NCBI RefSeq assembly: GCF_900115435.1
Contig: NZ_FOWK01000014.1
Span: 1 to 64,000, forward strand
From: Prevotella sp. tf2-5
GTDB taxonomy: Bacteria > Bacteroidota > Bacteroidia > Bacteroidales > Bacteroidaceae
DNA length: 64,000 nt
Reading direction: 5' to 3'
Numbering within the stretch: position 1 is the stretch's first letter; every line of letters starts with the position of its first letter. Shown one piece after another: positions 45,239-53,215 of the stretch. Made by a program: the position numbers and the translations under genes. Below the pieces are notes generated by a model. The model was given only the letters and a program-made list of their open reading frames with translations, did no database searches and was not told where the DNA came from.

Positions 45239-45694
45239 ATGAAACAGATTGAGACAACAAAGAGTGGTAAGAATTACAAAGTGATTAACGTTGGTAAGTT
45301 CAGCGACCTGATGGACTATGAGCTTCCTCTTGGCCCGGACTTCACGCTTCATGGTAAGGTGTTTGCTGGTCAGGCCGTAGGCGCAACAGGTAGTGATCTG
45401 TCGTTCCAGACGCTCGTTCCTGGTCAGGACAGCGGTTTCCTGCATACCCATAAGACCCACGAGGAGCTTTACATCATTTTGAAGGGTGAGGGTATGTATC
45501 AGGTGGATGGTGAGCAGATTCCTGTCAGCGAGGGCAGTATTGTCCGCGTAGATTCTGCTGGCAAGCGTGCGCTGAAGAACACAGGCAGCGAGAACCTGAC
45601 AATGATGTGCATCCAGTACAAAGCTAATGCTTTTACAGAGGCTGACAGTCCAATGGAGGATGGTGTGATACTACAGGAAGAACTGAAGTGGTAA
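45239..45694 (+). CDS. Cupin-domain protein
   Basis: 151 residues. Cupin motif 1 is seen as HTHKTHEELYIILKGEG and motif 2 as VDSAGKRALKNTG. The putative metal ligands are His, His and Glu in motif 1. Function unknown. Promoter TACCTTTGCA (45186-45195), divergent from hxlR, so it may belong to the HxlR regulon. The PNPOx-like gene follows closely. Confidence 0.9.
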   Translation: MKQIETTKSGKNYKVINVGKFSDLMDYELPLGPDFTLHGKVFAGQAVGATGSDLSFQTLVPGQDSGFLHTHKTHEELYIILKGEGMYQVDGEQIPVSEGSIVRVDSAGKRALKNTGSENLTMMCIQYKANAFTEADSPMEDGVILQEELKW

Positions 45695-45705
45695 ATCCTA
45701 AAGAT

Positions 45706-46155
45706 ATGCTCAACAAAGCACTACATTTTCTGAGCGAACACTGCGAGATTGCCTTGGCCACGTGTCAGGGCAATCTTCCTAAAATGCGCATCTTCCAGAT
45801 TATGCGTCAGGAGGGCAATATGCTCTACTTCGCAACATCAGCCAAGAAAGCCGTATGGCAGGAATTGCAGGAGAATCCCAACGTGGAGATACTGGCATAC
45901 GCAGATAACGTGTCTGTCCGCTGTTCAGGTATGGTGAACTTTTATGTAGATGATGACACAAAGCGTTGGATATTCGATCACAATGACGTTCTCTCACGTC
46001 TCTACAAGAGCTACGACCAGTTGGAATACTTCTGTCTGCCCATTGCAGAACTTGACTACTTCGATCTATCACCAACACCTCCCATCAATCAGCATTTCGA
46101 CCTGATGGCAGGCGAAGTCGATAATGGTTTTGTGGGAGAAAGATTCAGTAAATAA
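45706..46155 (+). CDS. Pyridoxamine 5'-phosphate oxidase-like FMN protein
   Basis: 149 residues from ATG at 45706; a GTG at 45688 overlapping the cupin stop is an alternative start. The split-barrel fold shows EIALATCQGNLPKMRIFQIMRQEGNMLYFATSAKKAVWQELQENPNVEILAY, typical of small FMN- or F420-binding PNPOx-like proteins. Such proteins act as flavin reductases or heme/steroid binders; the role here is unknown. Same direction as the cupin gene, 11 bases behind. Confidence 0.88.
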   Translation: MLNKALHFLSEHCEIALATCQGNLPKMRIFQIMRQEGNMLYFATSAKKAVWQELQENPNVEILAYADNVSVRCSGMVNFYVDDDTKRWIFDHNDVLSRLYKSYDQLEYFCLPIAELDYFDLSPTPPINQHFDLMAGEVDNGFVGERFSK

Positions 46156-46206
46156 TTAATTCTATGAGGAATCTCAATATGGGTTCCTCGTTTTGTTTAT
46201 GTAACC

Positions 46207-46641
46207 TTAAAAGTTCCAGAATCCAGTACCAGTCTCAGGATCAAACTTCCTACCGATAGCACCGCCGACAGTTGGACGCAGTTCAATTTCGGCAGTGTAG
46301 AGAACGGTTGTGGCTTTCAGATGTCCTCCCGCCATTCCATGCTGACCGTTCTTCTTGAATGAGAACAAGGCATGAGTATGATGGAAGAGTTTGCCGTCAT
46401 CGTTTCTTACGACATTGCCGTTGAGTGATACCAATTCCAGCATCCCCTCTAACTGTTCAGTCTCAAAACTGCCAGTTTCGGGGATGAACACCTGCAGCTC
46501 TGCACTCTGACAGCCGCCGATTCCAGAGAAAACGGCTGAAGGTATGGATTCTTTCTCGCATATTGAGAGGAGGTTACCTATAATCTCATCACCTCGATCC
46601 ATACGGATATAGTAGTTATCACCAATCTTTCTGTATTCCAT
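46207..46641 (-). CDS. PPC (DUF296) domain protein
   Basis: 144 residues from ATG at 46641, about 23 bases after TATCTTTG (minus strand, 46666-46673). The PPC/DUF296 fold is indicated by YYIRMDRGDEIIGNLLSICEKE, SGIGGCQSAELQVF, LNGNVV, HTHALFSFK, GGHL and TAEIEL. Plants use this domain with AT-hooks; bacterial stand-alone forms have unknown function and may bind metal through the His cluster. Single gene. Confidence 0.88.
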   Translation of the reverse strand: MEYRKIGDNYYIRMDRGDEIIGNLLSICEKESIPSAVFSGIGGCQSAELQVFIPETGSFETEQLEGMLELVSLNGNVVRNDDGKLFHHTHALFSFKKNGQHGMAGGHLKATTVLYTAEIELRPTVGGAIGRKFDPETGTGFWNF

Positions 46642-46729
46642 CTTAATTATTTGTAAAGTTGGATGCAAAGATACGAATAATAAAGTAAAAATGAGTACCT
46701 TTGTCCTCCGATTTAATAAGAATTGTGAT

Positions 46730-46939
46730 ATGGACTACCTGCCGAAAGATCCTGCGATACTGGTTTCGAGCGTGAATATGCTCCTGAGAGACGAGGAGTT
46801 TGACACGCTGGAATCACTGTGCTATAACTTCGGAACGGAGACAAAAGATATAAAGGATTACCTATACGGCCACGGATTCGTGTACAGCGAGAAGCAACGA
46901 CAGTTCCGCCCGATAGGATATGATACAGTAACAAAATGA
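46730..46939 (+). CDS. DUF4250 protein
   Basis: 69 residues from ATG at 46730, with the promoter TACCTTTG (46696-46703); an upstream in-frame ATG would overlap the promoter. LPKDPAILVSSVNMLLRDEEFDTLESLC is the DUF4250 signature. Small cytoplasmic protein of unknown function. First of four short, tightly packed genes (46730-47982). Confidence 0.8.
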   Translation: MDYLPKDPAILVSSVNMLLRDEEFDTLESLCYNFGTETKDIKDYLYGHGFVYSEKQRQFRPIGYDTVTK

Positions 46940-47181
46940 TAACAAAGGATAGTATCGAGACCGCCTACAGTTTTCTGCATCAGAAGCAGCGAATCTATGT
47001 TCATTCCACACTTGACTGGCAGAAGGATGACATAGAGTTGGCCATTTCCGACTATGCCAATGACATGAGCCAGGAACTGTATGATGCCTTCAGTGGTGGT
47101 AGGGCTGACTTTCTCCGTGACCACAAGCGGTTTCAGGAGGACATCACCAAGGCTGTTGAGATACTTGAAAAGATGCTATAA
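46936..47181 (+). CDS. Small hypothetical protein
   Basis: 81 residues, acidic and helical (DIELAISDYANDMSQELYDAF and ITKAVEILEKML). ATG overlaps the DUF4250 stop (ATGA), and its own stop overlaps the next start, so translation is likely coupled. No family recognised. Confidence 0.75.
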   Translation: MITKDSIETAYSFLHQKQRIYVHSTLDWQKDDIELAISDYANDMSQELYDAFSGGRADFLRDHKRFQEDITKAVEILEKML

Positions 47182-47717
47182 TGATTATGGAGAATTTTGA
47201 AGAGCAATTGAGAAAAGACCTGCATCAGTTCCTACTGAGCATGAAGGAGGTGGATAATAGGATGCCGGAGTGCCCTGATGTGGAGGAAAAATGGGAGGAG
47301 ATAGCCAAGGCTTACATCCCAGACGGCATCCGCGAGTTTCAGGACTTCCCATCAGCCTCCCTTGGTTGGATGATGTATATCGGCATGGCCGTCGCCAAGT
47401 TCTGGGATGCTGAATGGGATATTTACTCGAAGATAGAAGACCTCTACGCCTACATGCGTGACAAGCGAGGTTACGACGCGATGGACGAATACATCCGCGA
47501 AGAAGTACTGCAGTTGCAATGTGTGGATTTCACCGTTCTTGAGAAGGTAGTGGGCGAATGTGCTTCACGGCTTTATAATGCCCTGATGCACCAGCGATTT
47601 GAACCAGGCACGAAAGAAGCCTTCAACGGCTTCGTTGCCTGCCTGCACCAGCTCTATCTCTTTGGAGCAGCCATGCAGTTGAAGCGGATGGGTTATCACA
47701 TGACGAAAATGAATTGA
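47181..47717 (+). CDS. Hypothetical protein
   Basis: 178 residues, all-helical by appearance, Trp/Met-rich (WMMYIGMAVAKFWDAEWDIYSKI). No signal peptide and no motif I can name. It starts at 47181, sharing one base with the preceding stop; a second ATG is two codons in. Third gene of the small operon, followed one base later by the membrane protein gene. Confidence 0.8.
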   Translation: MIMENFEEQLRKDLHQFLLSMKEVDNRMPECPDVEEKWEEIAKAYIPDGIREFQDFPSASLGWMMYIGMAVAKFWDAEWDIYSKIEDLYAYMRDKRGYDAMDEYIREEVLQLQCVDFTVLEKVVGECASRLYNALMHQRFEPGTKEAFNGFVACLHQLYLFGAAMQLKRMGYHMTKMN

Positions 47718-47718
47718 T

Positions 47719-47982
47719 ATGTTAGAACACATTGCAGATTTTACAGCTTGGCCAATACTGACAGGCATCTTGGTAGGTTATATAGCCAACCGCATTATGA
47801 GTGGTGAGGGCAAAGGATGCTGCATGAACCTTATCATCGGCATTGTTGGCAGCTATGTTGGTACTTTCATCAGTCATCTGTTGAACATCGAACTTTTGGG
47901 AAAAGGCTATCTCACCAATTTAGTATTCTGTGTAGTTGGTGCCGTAACATTTTTGTGGATTTGGAAAAAATTTTTTGATTAA
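47719..47982 (+). CDS. GlsB/YeaQ/YmgE family membrane protein
   Basis: 87 residues with three hydrophobic segments. ILVGYIANRIMSGEGKGCCMNLIIGIVGSYVGTFI follows the Tgly-associated GlsB/YeaQ pattern (G-x-GxxxxxxxGxxGaxxG). These small proteins are linked to envelope stress; mechanism unknown. Last gene of the small operon. Confidence 0.85.
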   Translation: MLEHIADFTAWPILTGILVGYIANRIMSGEGKGCCMNLIIGIVGSYVGTFISHLLNIELLGKGYLTNLVFCVVGAVTFLWIWKKFFD

Positions 47983-47986
47983 TTAT

Positions 47987-48013
47987 ACTCACAAGGGGTG
48001 TCCCCCTGTGAGC
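47987..48013. repeat. Palindromic element, copy 2
   Basis: CTCACAAGGGG (47988-47998) pairs with CCCCCTGTGAG (48002-48012), closely matching 38638-38663. It lies between the convergent ends of the GlsB gene and the porin gene, where it could also stop transcription, though no T run follows. Confidence 0.7.
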
Positions 48014-48029
48014 ATGAGTGCTGTGTTTC

Positions 48030-48734
48030 TTAGAGGGCGAACTTGTAACCTACTGTCAGTGTGAATACGCTGTTCTTGCTGTCCTTGACGCCAACAAAAC
48101 TTTCTTTGTTCACCTTAGTGAGGCCAATCTGGTAACGTGCGTCTATAGTAATAGGCACCTTGAACTGGTAAGAAACACCTACAGGAATAGAGAAATCAAA
48201 CTTCTTGTACTGGTCTTTCATATCGATAGTACCGTAAAGGTCCACCTTTCTATTAACGCCATCTCCTAATACGTCATAATTAGTTTCTCCATGTGCATAG
48301 AATGTAGAGGAAACAAGGAACCCGAACTGAACACCTGCCTTAACAGCAAAACCCTTGAAGATGTAGTAGTTTGCCACAATAGGAATCTTGATGTAGCCCA
48401 GAATATCGCTCTGGTTTTTGATCTTGATTTTCGCTCCTCCATCAAAATAATCAATGTCTTCCCATCCACAGCCCTGAGTAGTGTAGTTCACACCTGCAGC
48501 AACGCTGAATTTCTCAGCAAACTGATATTCAGCCTCACCACCGATAATACAACCTACTCTCATCTTCTTTTTCAGTTCTACACCATCATCAAGGTCAAAC
48601 GAACCTGCGTTTGTAACTGATGATATAACACCACCAACGTATGGCTGCAATGACCATGTACCTTTCTCAAACTGTGCGCTAGCACTTACTGTAGCCATAA
48701 AGGCGGCTACTGCCATCATCATAATCTTTTTCAT
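48030..48734 (-). CDS. Outer membrane beta-barrel protein (porin family/OmpW-PorT-like)
   Basis: 234 residues from ATG at 48734, giving a clear signal peptide (MKKIMMMAVAAFMATVSASAQ). The mature protein has alternating strands and ends FTLTVGYKFAL with hydrophobic terminal residues, typical of an eight-stranded barrel of the porin/PorT-like group. Promoter TATCTTTGCA on the minus strand (48772-48781). Function unknown. Single gene. Confidence 0.85.
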   Translation of the reverse strand: MKKIMMMAVAAFMATVSASAQFEKGTWSLQPYVGGVISSVTNAGSFDLDDGVELKKKMRVGCIIGGEAEYQFAEKFSVAAGVNYTTQGCGWEDIDYFDGGAKIKIKNQSDILGYIKIPIVANYYIFKGFAVKAGVQFGFLVSSTFYAHGETNYDVLGDGVNRKVDLYGTIDMKDQYKKFDFSIPVGVSYQFKVPITIDARYQIGLTKVNKESFVGVKDSKNSVFTLTVGYKFAL

Positions 48735-48903
48735 AATATTGCCGAAATTTAAAGTTATTGTTATAAGATATTGCAAAGATAAATAAAATTTTTCAATATG
48801 CAAAAAGAGTAGGTTAAAAAGAACTGACAAGACTGACAAGGGACTGGCACCTGATTCTTTCGCCTTCATCGAGTCAATGATTAAGCCAATGGAATAAACA
48901 AAT

Positions 48904-48941
48904 CTCCGCCCCAGACAAAGAGCAGACTGTCTAGGGCGGAG
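48904..48941 (+). terminator. Strong hairpin with T tract, plus strand
   Basis: CTCCGCCCCAGAC (48904-48916) pairs with GTCTAGGGCGGAG (48929-48941) with one mismatch, followed by TTTTTATATAA. It is oriented for plus-strand transcription, yet the nearest upstream plus gene ends at 47982 with the porin gene in between on the other strand. Confidence 0.75.
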
Positions 48942-49035
48942 TTTTTATATAATAAGAGTTATCAATTAATAACGATGAGGCTATTTCCCTCTATGTCGTA
49001 CTTTACAGGATGAGCGAAGGATATATAAATAGGGA

Positions 49036-49481
49036 TTTAACAGTTTAACAGTTAACAGTTGGTATTATACAAAATACTCAACCAATGGCAGGGATAAAGT
49101 GTGACAGTTGTGACAGATGACAGTTAGTGAAAGTCAATGTTCTTAGGAAATCTCAAATCTCAGTTAACAATGGGCTATATCAAAATATCAAATATCAGTT
49201 TATTAAAATTAAAAAAATGTGATATCAAATTTATTATATATATAATATATATATTATATATATAATAATATATATACATAAAATATGCGGTTTTTGCATG
49301 TTTACTTTCACTAAACTGATATTTGATATTTGATATAGACGCTGAAAACTGAAAAATCATCTTCGGTCAATCTCAAAACAAGTAACTGAGATTTGAGATT
49401 TGAGATTGATTTTCGCTAACTGTTAACTGTTAAACTGTTAAAAACCAACCCAAAAATTACTGTCACAACTGTCACTGTCAC
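49036..49481. repeat. Nested inverted arrays of heptamer-type repeats
   Basis: Four short tandem arrays each have an inverted partner around an AT-rich centre (49233-49275). A 49036-49060 pairs with 49418-49442 (25 of 25). B 49100-49125 pairs with 49461-49481 (15-bp core). C 49148-49168 pairs with 49383-49407 (19 of 19). D 49183-49201 pairs with 49313-49336 (19 of 19). Order is A B C D centre D' C' A' B'. Units are AAATATC in D, AAATCTC in C, TTTAACAG in A and GTGACAGTT in B; most arrays end in CAGTT. No gene in 48942-49636. Confidence 0.85.
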
Positions 49482-49636
49482 GCTAAAGTATGGGGCAATT
49501 TGATTCCGATGCCTTCTATCCCTTGTCGCAGTATCTGCCATCACTTGTACTAAAGGCTGGTATGCCTGATACTAAAGGCTGTTATACCCCTATGGGAGAT
49601 ACTGGAATACATCTTAACAGATACTAGAGAAGGGGG

Positions 49637-49685
49637 AAGGGTTAAGGGTTCACGGGTAAGGGTTATGGGTTATGGGTCATGACCT
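49637..49685 (+). repeat. Heptamer array before the flippase promoter
   Basis: Seven consecutive 7-mers: AAGGGTT x2, CACGGGT, AAGGGTT, ATGGGTT, ATGGGTC, ATGACCT. It ends 58 bases before the -7 box TACCTTTG (49744-49751) of the polysaccharide flippase gene. Confidence 0.75.
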
Positions 49686-49776
49686 TCGTGACCACTTGCA
49701 AATTTTTTCGATGCAAAAGTTTGGTGAATTGATAAATAGTCCATACCTTTGCCCCGTAAATAGAGCGCATGAGGCG

Positions 49777-51267
49777 ATGACAATGGAGACGCTGAAGGAA
49801 CGGACGGCACGGGGACTCTTCTGGGGAGTCCTGAACAGTGGTGCGACGCAGGTGCTGAATGTCGTGATCGGCATTCTGCTGGGACGTATGATAGCCCCGG
49901 CGGAGTGGGCGCCTATCGGTATGATCGCCATCTTCTCCGCCATAGCAGGAAACCTGCAGTCGAGTGGGTTCTCCACAGCCATCGTGAACATGAAGGAGCC
50001 GACGGACAACGACTACAATGCCGTGTTCTGGTTTAATATCCTTGCCAGCATCTGTCTCTATCTGGTGTTATTCGCCATTGCCCCCTGGATCGCCCTGTTC
50101 TTCGAGCAGCCCTGTCTGACATCCCTGTCACGTTTTATCTTCCTCGCTTTCCTCCTCTCGTCGTTTGGTATCTCGACGAACGCCTATATGACGAAGCACA
50201 TGATGAATCGGGAGATCACCATCGTCAACAGTTGTGCGCTGGTGTGCTCAGGTATTGTCGCCGTCACCCTCGCCTTCAACGGGTTCTCCTACTGGAGTCT
50301 GGCATGGCAGCAGGTGGTGAACGCCCTGATACTCGTCATCGGACGTTTCTTCTTCGTCCCCTGGAGACCCTCGTTGTCGATAGACTTCACCCCGATACGC
50401 CGTACCTGGAGGTTTGCCATGAATATCCTTGTCACGATGGTGATCAACACCCTCAACAACAACATCCTGACCTTTATCTTCGGAAAGTTGTTCGCGAGGA
50501 CCCCACAGGTGGTCGGTAACTTCTTCCAGGCATTCAAATGGAACACAATGGCGTACCAGTTGGTCAGTGGCAGTATTGAGCAGGTGGCGCAACCGGTACT
50601 GGTGGAGGTGAGAGGCGAGCGGTCAGCGGCAAGTGATGAGCACAATATCAACGAGCAAGAGACACGAGTATTCCGTAAGATGCTGCGCTTCACAGCCTTC
50701 CTCGCTTTCCCCGCTATGTTCGGGCTCTCCTTGGTGGCACATGAGTTCATTGTCTCGACCATCGGTCCCAAGTGGGAGGCATGTGTGCCCATCCTGCGTA
50801 TCCTTTGTGTTGGAGGAGCCTTCATGCCCTTCTACTCCCTCTATAAGAACCTGATCATCAGTCAGGGGCGCAGTGATATCAACATGTGGTTGAATATCTC
50901 GCAGGTCATCTTGCAGATGGTCCTCATCTTCCTCACCTACCAGCAAGGAATCCTCGTGGTGGTGGGAGTCTTTACCCTGCTGAACATCGTATGGCTGTTC
51001 GTATGGCAGGGATATGCCAATAAGTTGATAGGCGTGCGTCTGTGGGATGTCTGCAAGGACACCGTCCCCTTTGCCCTGATCAGTGCCGCCCTCATGGTAG
51101 GAATATGGTTCCTTACGACGGGTATCACGAGTCATCTGCTGTTGCTCCTGCTGCGTGTCACCATTGCCGTCCTCGCCTATGCCATCGTCATGAAGTTGCT
51201 GAAGGTGAAGATGATGGACGACTGTCTACAATTCATAAAATGTAAAAATGCAAAAATGCAAAAATAA
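49777..51267 (+). CDS. Polysaccharide flippase (Wzx/MATE-like, MOP superfamily)
   Basis: 496 residues from ATG at 49777, 26 bases after TACCTTTG; a longer frame crosses the promoter and heptamer array. About 12-14 helices. TARGLFWGVLNSGATQVLNVVIGILLGRMIAPAEWAPIGM is typical of the lipopolysaccharide biosynthesis Wzx/TuaB group, which flips lipid-linked glycan units across the inner membrane. First gene of the surface-glycan locus; two glycosyltransferases follow on the same strand. Confidence 0.92.
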   Translation: MTMETLKERTARGLFWGVLNSGATQVLNVVIGILLGRMIAPAEWAPIGMIAIFSAIAGNLQSSGFSTAIVNMKEPTDNDYNAVFWFNILASICLYLVLFAIAPWIALFFEQPCLTSLSRFIFLAFLLSSFGISTNAYMTKHMMNREITIVNSCALVCSGIVAVTLAFNGFSYWSLAWQQVVNALILVIGRFFFVPWRPSLSIDFTPIRRTWRFAMNILVTMVINTLNNNILTFIFGKLFARTPQVVGNFFQAFKWNTMAYQLVSGSIEQVAQPVLVEVRGERSAASDEHNINEQETRVFRKMLRFTAFLAFPAMFGLSLVAHEFIVSTIGPKWEACVPILRILCVGGAFMPFYSLYKNLIISQGRSDINMWLNISQVILQMVLIFLTYQQGILVVVGVFTLLNIVWLFVWQGYANKLIGVRLWDVCKDTVPFALISAALMVGIWFLTTGITSHLLLLLLRVTIAVLAYAIVMKLLKVKMMDDCLQFIKCKNAKMQK

Positions 51268-51273
51268 AGTGTG

Positions 51274-52296
51274 ATGAGATACCCTGCAGAAAATGATGTC
51301 GCCGTGCTGTTGATATTCTTCACCCGGCAAGAGACGCTGAAGCGAACCTTCGAGGCGATCAGGAAGGCACGCCCCTCCCGTCTGTATCTTTACCAGGACG
51401 GACCCCGTAACGAGGTGGAGGCACAGAAGATAGAAGCCGCCAAGCAGATTGTCGCCGACGAGGAGATCGACTGGGAGTGTGAGGTGCGGCGTAACTACCA
51501 TACGGAGAACAGTGGTGCGTGGGCTTCCAACTACCAGGCGCAGCGATGGGCGTTCTCCCTGCATGACAAGTGTATCGTCATCGAGGACGACTCCACCCCT
51601 GCCGTGTCGTTCATCCGTTTCTGCACGGAGATGCTCAACCGCTATGAGCACGACGAGCGTGTCACCATGATAGCAGGCTATAACCACGAGGAACGGACAG
51701 ACGCTCCCTACGACTACCTGTTCACCTCCGTCTTCTCCATCTGGGGATGGGCATCATGGGGTAGGGTCGTCAACCAGTGGGACGACCGTTATCAGGTGGT
51801 GGACAGTGATTTCGACATGCGTCAGTTGGAGGCACTCGTCAAGGCACATGGTGACAGGGAGGAGATGGTCAAGAAGCTCCGTAAGCACAAGGAGTCAGGT
51901 GACCCCATCTACGAGACCGTCTATTGGTCCTATAACATGCTGCACTCCGGACTGACCATCGTACCCACCCGTAATATGATACAGAACACCGCCGTGTCAG
52001 AGGAGTCGGCACATTTCCAGAGTGCGATGAAGACACTGCCCGGGCGCATGCAGCGGTTGCTGACGATGCCCAGTTATGAGATGGAGTTCCCTTTGCGTCA
52101 TCCGAAATATGTCATCGAGAATGTGGAATATAAACAACGTGTCTACCGCATCATGGCATGGGGACACCCCTGGGTGAAGATAGGACGCAGCATCGAGGAG
52201 CTGTTGCGCAACCTGCGCTACGGTAATTTCAAGGCTGTCTGGAAAGCCCTCGTTTTCAGGGTGAAGAAGAATACCGGACACATCAACTATCAATAG
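51274..52296 (+). CDS. GT-A fold glycosyltransferase
   Basis: 340 residues from ATG at 51274 (a GTG lies one codon before). VAVLLIFFTRQETLKRTFEAI opens a nucleotide-sugar domain, the metal-binding motif is IVIEDDSTP, and SIWGWASWGRVV is a motif of LPS-locus transferases with a GNT-I/GT2-like fold. It probably adds one sugar to the glycan exported by the flippase. It lies 6 bases after the flippase gene. Confidence 0.85.
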   Translation: MRYPAENDVAVLLIFFTRQETLKRTFEAIRKARPSRLYLYQDGPRNEVEAQKIEAAKQIVADEEIDWECEVRRNYHTENSGAWASNYQAQRWAFSLHDKCIVIEDDSTPAVSFIRFCTEMLNRYEHDERVTMIAGYNHEERTDAPYDYLFTSVFSIWGWASWGRVVNQWDDRYQVVDSDFDMRQLEALVKAHGDREEMVKKLRKHKESGDPIYETVYWSYNMLHSGLTIVPTRNMIQNTAVSEESAHFQSAMKTLPGRMQRLLTMPSYEMEFPLRHPKYVIENVEYKQRVYRIMAWGHPWVKIGRSIEELLRNLRYGNFKAVWKALVFRVKKNTGHINYQ

Positions 52297-52303
52297 AAAG
52301 ACT

Positions 52304-53215
52304 ATGGAGATATCAATCATTATACCAGTATATAACAAGACCGCCTATATCGAGAAATGTCTGGCGAGCATCTTCTCACAGAAATTCCCCTCCTTCGAGG
52401 TGATCGCCGTCGACGACGGCAGTACCGACGCCTCCGGGAAGATCTGTGACAAATGGGCTGCCGACGAGCCACGCATGAAGGTGTTCCACACCCCCAATGG
52501 TGGTGTGACAGCCGCACGACGCTGTGGGGTGAGGCATGCTGAGGGGAGATATATCATGTTCGTGGATGCCGACGACCTGTTGACAGACGGTGCCCTGTCC
52601 ATGATGCATCGGGCCATCACACAGTCTGGAGCCGACGAGGTCATCGGTCCGTATATCGACCAATATGGTGTCCTCCATGACTCTGGTTTCCGGGAGTGGA
52701 CCATCTGCGAGCCACTCGTCCGTGACCTGCTCGCCACCAGGAACTCCTTCTGTGTGCTGTGGGGTATCATCTTCAAAAAAGAACTCCTTGACGGGTGTCT
52801 GGGAGCTCCCAGGGAGATCGTGGAGCGTGAGGACTCGCTCATGCAGATCAAATGTCTCATGAAAGGACCGAAGGTCTATTTCATCGACAAGCCTGCCTAC
52901 CTGCATTATGAGGATATCCCCAACAACAGGATAGAGGACCTGCACATGATACGGATCTATGACGAGGAGCTGCGACAGACGCTACAGCCCCAGTGGAAGC
53001 GCTATCGCTCCGCTTTCATAGGACATCAAATCAAGATTTATGAGAAATTCATCGACAACAGACAGTTTCATGTCCTCAAGGAGTACTATCGTCCCCTGCG
53101 CAGACAGTTAGACAGTTCGATACCCCTTGCCGACCGGGTGGCACTCTTGTTACCCCCGCGTCTCAGCTATTTCCTCGTGCATTACTATAAAAAATGGCGG
53201 AAACGCTCATCCTAG
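52304..53215 (+). CDS. Family 2 glycosyltransferase
   Basis: 303 residues. GT2 signature SIIIPVYNKTAYIEKCLASIFSQ, EVIAVDDGSTDASG, GGVTAARRCGVRHAEGRYIMFVDADD with the DxD motif, and ED in VEREDSLMQ. A cytoplasmic, membrane-associated sugar transferase of the polysaccharide locus. Seven bases after the previous gene; its 3' end overlaps the convergent membrane-protein gene by 9 bp. Confidence 0.94.
   Translation: MEISIIIPVYNKTAYIEKCLASIFSQKFPSFEVIAVDDGSTDASGKICDKWAADEPRMKVFHTPNGGVTAARRCGVRHAEGRYIMFVDADDLLTDGALSMMHRAITQSGADEVIGPYIDQYGVLHDSGFREWTICEPLVRDLLATRNSFCVLWGIIFKKELLDGCLGAPREIVEREDSLMQIKCLMKGPKVYFIDKPAYLHYEDIPNNRIEDLHMIRIYDEELRQTLQPQWKRYRSAFIGHQIKIYEKFIDNRQFHVLKEYYRPLRRQLDSSIPLADRVALLLPPRLSYFLVHYYKKWRKRSS

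Noticed and set aside
45128..45460. Minus-strand frame of 110 codons
   Set aside because: It overlaps the cupin gene and its promoter, which have clear motif and -7 support on the plus strand.
49233..49275. AT-rich centre of the nested repeat block considered as a replication origin
   Set aside because: No dnaA, dnaN or DnaA-box cluster is visible and the neighbours are glycan genes; AT runs alone are not enough.
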